Positions 54,594 through 64,000 of a stretch of 64,000 bases of DNA are shown here, one piece after another. Within the stretch, counting starts at the first letter, position 1, and every line of letters begins with the position of its first letter. Origin of the DNA: Hirudinaria manillensis. Lineage: Eukaryota > Annelida > Clitellata > Hirudinida > Hirudinidae. Position numbers and translations under genes: made by a program. The notes under the pieces were generated by a model, which was not told where the DNA came from, ran no database searches, and was given only the letters and a program-made list of their open reading frames with translations. The stretch covers positions 8,993,501 through 9,057,500 of the forward strand of contig CM067529.1 of the NCBI GenBank assembly GCA_034509925.1, in the 5' to 3' direction.

Positions 54594-57500
54594 ATGTGTC
54601 AATAGGAGCATCAACGTCATCTCATTTATAATAACTACAAACCAACTGATTACCACGATTTCCAAAAATAAATTATCCTCTTATCGTTATGGGGCAATGA
54701 TATATATTTTATTGTTTACCATTTTCGGCCTTTATGTTAACAATGGACAATGCATTATAAATGTAGGAGAAAAGCCATAAGCCTTAGGGCAGGTTTGGAT
54801 TGGTTAGATTGGATAAACACGTAGATTTTTGTAAAAAGAGACAGGATTTTTCTGATGATTTCTGATTAATAAAAGTAGTTTCAACTCATTCAATAAGAAA
54901 GAAATTAAAATTAAATATAATATTTCCTGGAAATGTTTCATAGCGATAAGATATTTTGATTAGAAATCGCACGATTTTTTTCTAATTTTAATCTATTTAT
55001 TTTAATTTATTAAATTGAAATTTTAAACGCGGGCAGTTTATTGTTTATGTCTTTATTAAAATAACTTATCGGCGATTGTCAGTGCTCCAGTTTTTTAACG
55101 CACCGGGAAACCAATCTTCAGGTTCAGGCTTAGGTAGGAAAGGCGAAAAAAGCAATGGAGAGCATTAGAATCGTAATCGTCGTCGTCATCGTCGTCCTGG
55201 AATGGCGTGCAACTAAGGAAAGACATTAGTTAGAGCCATTCAAAGCTCCTAGAATCGCATCAGAAAACATGGAGAATAATTATTTCTGCAATTTTAAGCA
55301 AACTTCAAAAAATCTAGTCTTCGATCAATACAGAAGCAACTGGAAATTTCAGGTCCGAAACGTCGATGATGATGAAGACGATGACGAAGATAAATGATGT
55401 TTATGAATAATTAACAGTTTTAATGATTCAAATAATGCGATTAAATAATTAATTTGCTGAATTTTTAAAGTTAGAATTGTTTGCTGAAATAAATTTCGAG
55501 GCGTTAATAAAAATCCTTGGAGAATCGAATGGAAAACGTTTTTCTTTTTGCATTTTCCTTTGAACGTTGTCCATGCCATGTTCTTTTTTTGTGAATCGAT
55601 GAATGTTTTATGTTTTTGATTTCATCCAAACAATGATTTCGATTCCTTTCATATTTAATGTCTCGTTTTCTGAAATTTAAAAAAAAAAATAACGAAAATA
55701 TCTCGAAACTCTTCTTCCAAATAGAGCCTGTTCTTTCATCTTTTATTTTTTGTTTAATTTGAAAATTTTCTTTTAACTCCGCTCTTTTGAATAACGACGA
55801 CGACAACATGGCGTGTCATCTTGTTCTTGATTATTCCTTACCTTCAATTACTCACCTTCACTAAATCTCTAAAAGAACCCAAGACAGTGTTGCGAGAAGT
55901 TTCAGTGCCTTTAAATATTTAATTAAAAATAATAAAAGGGTAACTTTAATTATTATTTATCAAATATTTAATCGAATCTAACTTTAATGTCATCTCTGCC
56001 AGTCTTTCATCAAGGTAATCTTCCGGTCCCAAAATTTCAAGCCCTGCAAAACCAGCAGAAGTTACAAGTTTTCCAAATATTATATAGTTGATATTTTATA
56101 AATACTAAATTTAATTTAACATAGATTTCGCATATACTTTAGAAATGTATACAACGTATGTATGCCTCTAAATTTTCACTCCTTTCCCAAAGTCATGCGG
56201 ATGAAACGTTGTTATCAGCCACAGACAATCGCTTCAGTTATTTCGAGACTTTGTCCAAGTTTTTTCAAATTATTTTAAAATTGACTGCTTTCAATTGATT
56301 TCATTTGTTTGTCAGTTTGGAAAAGTAAAAAAATTCTCTTTTCGCGCAGTCAACTCTGAAGTCAGTCGCAGGAAATGAGATTTTTCAAATAATTTCTGAG
56401 TTTCTTTTCTGCCGCCTTCTCGGCAAACAACATTGTAATACACGGGTTTTATATTTATCATTAATTTATATTAATTAAATTATAATTAAAATTGACGAAA
56501 TTTCTTCAAATAAATGGTCTGAGGAAAGGTGGATGTCAGAAAAGGGTGATTAGTATCATGCAGCCATTTAGTCTCCTCGAATGGCTCTAAATTATTGATC
56601 AGTTATTACATATTGAACTGATGCAGGTATATCGGCTGCTTATCTATAAACAACGCTATCTATCATATCGCAAAATCTTTGAATATTTATCTTATTATTC
56701 AATTTCAATGTTCAACGAACATCAAAAAGATACAAATTGTTTGTTAAACTATGCCAAGAAAACTGTTTAAATGTTATTTGAGACAGAAAGAAAAAGTTCC
56801 ATGTTTTAATGACCACTAGTTATTACAGTAAAACCTGCCTATAAGGACAGTTATATTTTGCCGAAAACGCTTCTCTTTTATCAGGTTTTATCAGGTTAAA
56901 CTAAGATAAAACCGGTTTCTAAAAGAAAAAATATCCCTAAGGACAGGCTTTATTCTCAGGTGCACCAATTCAAAGGTTTTCATACCGTATTCATGATGGG
57001 TGCTCTGCAAACGTAGCGACATTTGTGCATTTATTGGTTTTGCAGACCAACTCAGGTTCAAACTTCTACTTAAATTTAATGTTAACAATAAAGTTTGAAA
57101 CATTTCCTTCCACGACACTCCTTCCGTATTTGTTCCGCTGTTTCGTTCATTCTCGCTTCCGAATTTAAACTTTGGTAATTTGGTTTTGGTTCCTAATTAC
57201 AAAGCTCACCAACTTAAGTAAACGAATTCCTTTACGAAATATCTTCATGTTATTCTGCACTTAATTTATACGATCCAATTTCAAAGAAATTTAAAAGTTC
57301 AAGTCGATCTCTAAAAAAAAATCACTCTCGCGTGAGTATCTTTTTGTTCTATGCAATACCGCCATCTACTTGAATATTCATTTAAAATAAAAGAAGCATC
57401 ACATCCTTCTCTGCTCTTTGAATCCATTCGAGTGCTAACCAAAACACGAGCCTTTTGCCAGATCAAAATGATCAACCATTGACTATAAGTATCCATCTTT

Positions 57501-60500
57501 CATCGTTTAGATCCCAACATCTGATAAAAAAAAAATGTTCTTGAAATATTTCATTATTGCATTCCATCAATGTGTTCCTTCCAGCAGACTTTGTATCTTT
57601 TAAACATTTAGAAAGTTGATTGCTGGTCTGCCGTTATTGCAATGACTCAGTATATTGTGCCCGTTCATCATTGATTGCTCCCTCTCTCGTGAGTTTAAAT
57701 AAATAGCGATTAAATATGCAAGACTTCCTAGATAATGGGGTGTCAACCCCTTGGGACTTACCCTTGCGCCTCTCCTTACGTCTTTTACTACTGGTTATTT
57801 TCGTTATTTTCTTTTGTCTTCCTGGTTAGTTTGGTTATTCTTTTCAATAAAATGTTATGTAAATTATTAGAAATTGCTTATAAAATAGCAGATGTTCAGT
57901 AACATTAATAAAATGGCTCTCATAAAGCACCATCAGTGATTACTATTGTTGTTACTGAAATTGTAATCCAATCTCGACGTGTCAGTACTCATCTTATTTA
58001 TGACCGCTTCTTTTGACCAATCCCTTCAAAAATCTAAGTATTGCTTTTGTACTTGCCTTGTGATCAACTTTGTATTCCCTTCGCAAAACAGTTTGGCAAT
58101 ATTAACCATTCTAGTTAAAACTACTTAATGTTGATTTGATAAAAAAAAACAATTTAATGAAATGGTTGCGAACAGACTGGACGTTTGATTATTATGATCA
58201 TTCCACGTTAATTTAGAAAATTGTTCATAAAAACCTACACCGTTACATGCAAAGTGCACTTCGATTCTTTCCAAATTACGAATTTTTTTCCCTTCCAAAT
58301 CTCGGCAACCATATCCTTATATATTTTGCAGCCGAAATTCTCATTTAAAATATTTTCTGAAACGTTTGCTATAGAATGGCTCTTTTATCAAAATAATGTT
58401 TTTTAATGACGTTGCTATCAGCAATATGATAAAAACCAATATTGATAATAATATTTTTCTGGAGAAATAAAAATAATTTTAAAAACATTGAAACCACAGA
58501 ACCAGACCTGCCACCTGAATCCTGTTCCACCATTGGATACTTCAGTCAAACATCAGAAAGGGTCGACAAGGGTGACACAACGAATTCCATCAATCGTTGG
58601 TTCTAATTATCCTACAATTTGGTTGCTTGTATGTCTGCCTGTTTGATCTATTTGTATTAAATTGCTAACCGGCGTTATATTTTACAACATACAACTTGTA
58701 TGTTTTATGTCTTCTTCATTTGTTCGTTTAAGTAGGTCGCGAGCGACTGTAAATAAGGGCTAGGCGTATCAAAGTCATACAGGGTCACGATTTTAACATG
58801 GAGGCAGGAGTTTGAAATAAAACTTACTTATTTTGTACGATGATGACCCATTTATACTTCTCAAACCAAAGGTTATTCGGAGGCATAAAGTTAGAGGCAT
58901 GAGGGGGCACTTATTCCTCTTTGACTACTCTCTGCGCATGTTTTGTCGGCCAATATTTTATCCAGAACCCTTGTCTTGAATTTGAATTTGAGGAGCTGTG
59001 ATGAAAATGACTTTTTGTTTGGAAAGCAAAAAAAAGTCACTGCATATAAATATTTGCTAGCAGTAACCAACTTATTATTTACTAATTTTTTTATTATAGG
59101 ATTTTATTATTAATTTTATTATTTACTAATTTAATAGGCGATTGTTATTTGGCGTTTTTGAATAAAACTTGAAGTTTATAAGACATTAGTTTATTTTCAG
59201 GAGTGTGTATTTTACCGGTTAACATGCGGAAAAATTTGTGAATCGCTTTTGTCAAAGTCCATAACAAGTGAAAAAAAAATTGTAGCAGGGTTATTTAATG
59301 GCAAAAAGTATAATTAGAATTTACTTATTAAAGGGTAATAATGAGAACTATAATAAAGTATATTTTGCGTCTATTATTTTCATCTGTCTACAAATATTTG
59401 CAATTTATGCATCCCTTTGAAAATCAACGGTAAATTCACTTCGCATTAAAATCTTTGAAAATAAACTTAATTGAATTGAAATTTAAACGTCTTCCCGCTG
59501 CAACGATGCAGCCACATGTTATGACTGAAACGTAAATGTAAATTGATTCACAGATGTGAGTGTAACACGATCAATGATCAAGCTAAATGATTTCTCCAAA
59601 ATCAAATTAAGTGCATTGGTTTGGCAGTTTCAAATTGAAATCTTTCTGCTATTACTTTCTCTTAACACTTGGATGTCCAATGTAAAGCATCGTTCAGTTT
59701 CAGCCGAAGGGGTGTACAAGTGTACCCCACACGTTTATTGTTACTGAGAATTAAGTGGAAAGTTTATTACTTAGTGTCTCTGGAACATAATAAAATAGAT
59801 ATGAATGTTTGACAACATTTATAACATAAAATCATTTTTCGTTGTGAATAAAACCTGGTCGAATCAATATAAACTATTACAGTTTGCAGTCAATGTTCAG
59901 TTAACATAATGTACCTCATGTCTTTTGAACGTTCGTGCAAACGAAGCTTTTGACTTTTGCTAAAAAAATATTTCCATGCTGTTTTACACACGTTGAAGAT
60001 AATTGTCACAAAAATTCATGAAAAACTTTGAAAAGGGAATTATAGGATTTTAAAAAAATGTTTCGGAAAACCTTGTACCCCTTCCCTTGGGCATTCAAGG
60101 GTTAAGGTTGTTCAGTTCTTTCAGTTCCAAAGCCTAAAAAACAAGCTTCCTTACTAATGACATCCGATGTTTTTGTTAAGAGTGCCGCGCCCAAGTCACT
60201 CAAGACAGTTTTCAAATTATTTATATTTTAATGGGCAAGTACGTATTAGTGAAGTTAAGCTTTCGCTTCAAGAAACTTGATAAATTAATGTTAGAATTTC
60301 ATTTGATTAAACCTGCAGGATTCTTGGATAAATTGAGATGATTAAATTATTTTAAGTTTATTGGTAATTGCGTAGTTTCAGGCAAGAGTTATTTCGCGAA
60401 TTCACCTACGTTTCATGCATATTTGGTTCACTTTTGCTTGAAACGATGCCATAACATTTCAATTTATAATTATTTCGCAATTTCTCATAATTTCAGAATA

Positions 60501-63500
60501 ACTTCACTCGTTTATTTGTATAATAAATACGTAAACCTCAGTAAAAGACATGTTTATTGCTTATGTTGTTATTTAATTAAATCTGCCATATTACAGAATT
60601 ATAAACTTTCAAGGCATAAATCTCAGACTCGGTCTGGTCTGCATCTGGAAAGCAACTGAATATGCCCTAGGAAAATAAACAAGGAAAACTGAATGATTTA
60701 ACGATGTACATTGCGTAGGAGCCATTTAAAGAACCTTTATTTAATATTTGAATAGTCTTCCAAGTTTTTCGGTCGCGCCATTTCCGACTTCAATATTGAT
60801 GAACGTCAGTAAGTATTACTTACTAAGTAAACTATTGGTCAATAGCTTTGGCCATTTAATTAAAAAGCATTTAGTAAATGCCACAACATCCTAAGCATGA
60901 AATATGGGTCTCTAGTGCCTGCAGCTGTGGGCAGATCCTTCGAGAACCCATGACAGAGGCATCATTTCAACTTTTCCAGAGGGATGGCAAAACAAACATC
61001 CGGTTTTGTTTCTCATCAAGTCGGCGCAAAGCAATAACCGTTCAGGGAGGGTAGTTGCCCTTATGTGCACCCTCCCAAATGACGTGCCTGCAGCATGGGC
61101 TCATGGCCACTAAAGCGCATGCACAGATTACGGATTAGTCTTTTGGATCAGTCGGACGAGTCATAAATTTATTAGACAAGTGAGATGTGACTATGTTACA
61201 TGCAGACATGTTATTGATATATATGCAATTACTACAGAAATGACCTGCACTTCACTAGGCTAGACATACTGGCTCAATAATACAATTGTGTTACCAGAGA
61301 AATGATGTACTTCGCTAGGCAACCAATAAGATTTTTGTGATGGCACAAATATCAATAGGCGGGTTTTCAGGAATATTCTTGGCATTTGTTTAACCCACAA
61401 GCAGATTTATTTCAAAGTGTCACTGTTTGGAAATGCAAAAAGACTGCCATGTAACGTCTGTAGCAGATGGGCGGATGCACCCCCTACTCTTGATCATCAC
61501 TAGAGATGTATCGGATATCGGATACGTTTGTGGACTGGGATAGCAGAATAATTTATTATTTTTCAAAATAAGGCCCAACATAACTTAACTGTAATCATGA
61601 CTGATTCATTGTCAATCGAGGACAAATATTTTTATTAAGCAGGGACCTATGAATAAGTTTATAGCGCTTTTTAAATGTATTTTATAATCAAATAAATATA
61701 AAAATATTTTCTAAATTTCTTAGAAAAATTGGATATTTTCAACTACGTTAATATAAAAAATATGATCCGGTAGCGGAAAATATGGACGTACATGAAATCC
61801 GGTAAGTAGACACTGTGAATTATCCGGGATCCGGTGAAATTTTCTCTCTGCACATCCCCCAGTGATAAATTTCGATGTAAATCACTACTGGACAGCATTC
61901 TCGAAAAGGCCGTAAGATCGAAACTGTTGAACATTACCACGTTTGCTTTTTACCGACATAAATGATTGAGTAGAAAAAGACTTAGTAAAAGATTTAATCG
62001 CCATTTTCTAGTCGAGGTGACGTGATCGCTGATAAAACTTGATAAGAATATTATCACAAATTATTTCTACCTCATCGACAATCAGATATAATCACTTTAA
62101 ACTTACTAAGAAAGTCTATATTTCAAGAAAAGAATGAATTTCACCTATAACAATCATAATTCATGAAGGGCTTTATTAAATTAAAGAGATTAAATTCATT
62201 TCTGATTAATAATTTTTCTACAAAAAAAAAAACCGCGGACCACTGGCAGATGCAGAATTCTTAGGTGAAGACCAATTATTTGCCGTGGATAGAACTCATG
62301 AAGAAGATGTATTTCGATTATTAAATTTAAAGATAAGTCTCCCTATCACCAGGCAAGCTATTTTGTATAGATCACAAAGGTGCCAGAATGTGAAAACGAA
62401 GACGCTGATGATGATGATGACAAGGAAGTTGTTAATTGATAGTGATCCCAACTTGTGATGGTAATGCGATAAACCCTAAGATATGTTGCTTGAATCATTT
62501 CATATTTTTTTTTCCAAAGATGTACATGTGTTAGTTTTAGCCATTTGTAAATGTTAAAATGTCATAAAATTGATGGGCTTAAACTTCAGGCGCAATAAGA
62601 AAATCAGCTCCAGTAATAGTGGGAAGTTTGCTGGTTTTACTGGTTGCACTCACGCTGAGCATACTCGGGACAACAAAAAATGACTACAGGACAATCATCA
62701 GCGCCGTGGTTTACATCTTCTCAGGTAGGCAATTTAACGATTTTATTTCGAAATACAACTTATTTGTAGACCTAAGAAGAAAATCCTGATAATGAGCACA
62801 ACATTAATTGGGGGATCTTCAGCTTGAAGAACATTTCATGAATATTTAATGGTTCAGCGCACGTCCAAAGGAATTTTTGCTTAGCTTGCTGTCCTCTTGC
62901 TTACTATCCGAATCACAGAATTTTAAACTTCAAATGCGAGAATCGCCGAATCATTCGATGGCTACATTTGTTAACTCAACTCATAGTTTTCCAGAAAAGT
63001 TATTGAGCATTTTTGCTTTATTTGTGGTGCTAATGAAAATCATTCATTATCAAACTTTCCATTTTATAAATTTTCGATTTAAATTTCTAAGGCTTTAAAA
63101 AGAATGACGGGGGTAATTTCGATGTCGAAAAGAGAGTTCGCTAATGTTTTATTATTACCTCTGGCCAATAGAGGTTCTTATTCCTTATCGAGTGTTGTAA
63201 TGTCAGCTAATGTATTATTGCCCAATAGTCTGAAATGCAATCTCGCAATCACTAAACCGGAAAGTTTTATTACGTCGTCCGTTATTTTGCCACCTCTCCA
63301 AAGTAACCGTATTTGCATCTCATCAATTCATCTCAGTGTGATGCTTGCCGCCTGAACCGGAAAACAAATTTCAAAAGCCTTGCTTCTGGGGCGAGAGAGA
63401 CCATCAATAAAACATTCTCGCACCTTAGAAAAACGATGGTTCGCGAATCAAACCGACAAAAACTCGGACAGGATCGAATTCATAATTGCTTCTAGCTAAA

Positions 63501-64000
63501 TGTGCTCGGCTATTTTGAACCGAGCCTACAGTTCACGGCAAGTTCACCAATGGCGTACATAAATTAATTTCCTCGCCAATAAGCCGCGTCGCCCTCGACG
63601 TCAAGAAGGTAATTACGGCCTTTTCAATTGCAGCTCTCGGACTGGCAATGGGTATCGTCATGTACATCTCGGCAGTAAACGACGAAGTGTCCCACCGCAA
63701 AAAGACAATGGACAAAGCAGAGAAATCATTTCAATACCATTATGGATGGGCCTTCTTTTTCTGTGGAGCTACTTTTATCAGCTCGATGGTGGCCGCAATA
63801 AGCAACATCTCCTTATATCTGCTTAGATATTCATCTCTGGATGACAAAACCTATCCAGACTCCCAAAGATATGGTCAGTCACTCCATGAATTAAGTCAAC
63901 CCTCCACGACATTAACTCTGAGTCCCTTGATACCAAGTCAGCTTCAATTCCAACAACCTCTTGCTGCTGCTCTGTACATTTCTATTGGAGGTAGATTTAA
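53984..64000 (+). CDS. CACNG/TARP-type four-pass gamma subunit, incomplete at right edge
   Basis: Claudin-fold auxiliary subunit of AMPA receptors or voltage-gated calcium channels. Exons seen: 53984-54500, 62590-62724 and 63634 to about 63991, where GGAG/GTAGAT may be a donor. Exon 1 has TM1 (LAFGLVAAGALALAVATDFW) and, at its end, SGLWRICIIYEG, the TARP loop motif (stargazin SGLWRTCCLEG). Exon 62590 carries AIRKSAPVIVGSLLVLLVAL (TM2; stargazin AVRASSIFPILSVILL). The third gives TM3 (LGLAMGIVMYISA), then YHYGWAFFFCGATFISSMVA for TM4. Phase 1 at 62590, 62724 and 63634 closes. An exon for the rest of loop 1 must lie in the 8 kb gap and was not found. Loop 1 is enlarged by polyglutamine and an acidic stretch. 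Starts at 53984 or 54002 (MDDSSRKS) are both possible. Confidence 0.88.
54254..54292 (+). repeat. CAA/CAG tract coding polyglutamine in loop 1 of the TARP
   Basis: Thirteen codons, twelve of them Gln, with one Lys (Q5 K Q7). Mostly CAA with two CAG codons, which lowers slippage. Located between TM1 and the SGLWRIC motif, on the extracellular side. Confidence 0.95.
54543..54594. repeat. (TTA)n microsatellite
   Basis: Interrupted TTA/TTG tract just past the first TARP exon. Confidence 0.9.
56826..56955. mobile_element. Short terminal-inverted-repeat element (MITE-like)
   Basis: Left end CAGTAAAACCTGCCTATAAG and right end whose complement reads AATAAAGCCTGTCCTTAGGG; they share TAAA-R-CCTG-Y-C. 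About 130 bases, no coding sequence. Diverged; target duplication not clear. Confidence 0.45.
60880..61330. repeat. G+C-richer repeat-like block with paired 30-base units
   Basis: A GGGAGGGT ... ACCCTCCC hairpin at about 61047-61077 and two related units at about 61235 (ACAGAAATGACCTGCACTTC, then ACTAGGCTAG) and 61298 (AGAGAAATGATGTACTTCGC, then TAGGCAACC). Probably remains of a mobile element. Confidence 0.35.
61498..61864. mobile_element. hAT-like non-autonomous element
   Basis: Left end CACTAGAGATGTATCGGATA and right end whose complement reads CACTGGGGGATGTGCAGAGA; the interior is rich in TATCGGATATC and CCGGATCC-like steps, as in hAT-derived MITEs. 8-base target duplications are not preserved, so the copy is old or the ends are misread. 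Confidence 0.4.

Larger units (their letters stand above)
54501..62589. other. Large TARP intron(s), about 8 kb
   Basis: AT-rich. Contents seen: TTA microsatellite at 54543-54594, a terminal-inverted-repeat element at 56826-56955, paired short repeats near 61240-61330 and a hAT-like element at 61498-61864. At least one exon of loop 1 is expected here. Short frames elsewhere are not gene-like; a polar stretch at 62265-62440 is the only other protein-like piece and has no donor/acceptor pair that closes. Confidence 0.4.

Noticed and set aside
62265-62440. Polar frame as the missing TARP exon
   Set aside because: No donor and acceptor with the needed phase, and no match to the loop sequence expected between SGLWRIC and TM2.

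Overview
The window is nuclear DNA from an animal. It is AT-rich and the genes are split by many short GT-AG introns. The gene set (BMP ligand, LIM- and paired-class homeobox genes, nephrin-like adhesion receptor, TARP/CACNG channel subunit, PEX6, SMG9) is metazoan. An intron-containing universal stress protein gene together with the ciliary factor CCDC103 fits a ciliated, non-vertebrate, non-ecdysozoan animal, for example a lophotrochozoan. The sequence alone does not fix the phylum. Gene models were built by hand from reading frame, splice sites and intron phase; where phases close across every junction (lhx1/5, smg9, pex6, shox, USP, ccdc103, galnt) the models are strong.

Layout. 1-463 (-): 5' part of an unrecognised multi-pass membrane protein. 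1189-4433 (-): BMP5-8-class ligand. 5186-5644 (+): intronless 152-residue protein of unknown function, divergent from the BMP gene. 6055-6228 (+): possible 57-codon ORF. 7408-11029 (+): lhx1/5 LIM-homeobox gene, six exons. 14030-18120 (+): smg9, thirteen exons. 18656-24229 (-): nephrin/Sns-like Ig-FN3 receptor, tail-to-tail with smg9 and probably overlapping its 3' end. 26152-26343 (-): SMIM30-like micropeptide. 27958-29497 (+): universal stress protein. 29908-31206 (-): CCDC103. About 31820-32170: broken pogo/Tigger-type transposase. 32550-38197 (+): pex6, twenty exons. 38270-41470: decayed copy of the shox last exon, a LINE scrap and hydrophobic exon-like segments. 41865-46882 (-): shox, five exons. 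47919-50071 (+): polypeptide GalNAc-transferase. 51-52.3 kb: island of dead retroelements. 53984-64000 (+): TARP/CACNG gamma-subunit gene with an approximately 8 kb intron, running off the right edge.

Most neighbours are unrelated in function. The window is a normal gene-dense animal locus with developmental regulators (BMP ligand, lhx1/5, shox, each flanked by larger gene-poor stretches) among housekeeping genes. The points that most deserve a second look are: a pex6 whose first AAA domain has lost both Walker motifs and which has one GC-AG intron; a shox last-exon pseudocopy 3.5 kb downstream of its parent; a TARP with a polyglutamine and acidic insert in the first extracellular loop; a MITE family present in two different genes; a 27-nt microexon in the nephrin-like gene; and several short or hydrophobic genes without a recognisable family. 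I saw no tRNA, rRNA, CRISPR or prokaryotic features, and nothing that I would call a new biological system.
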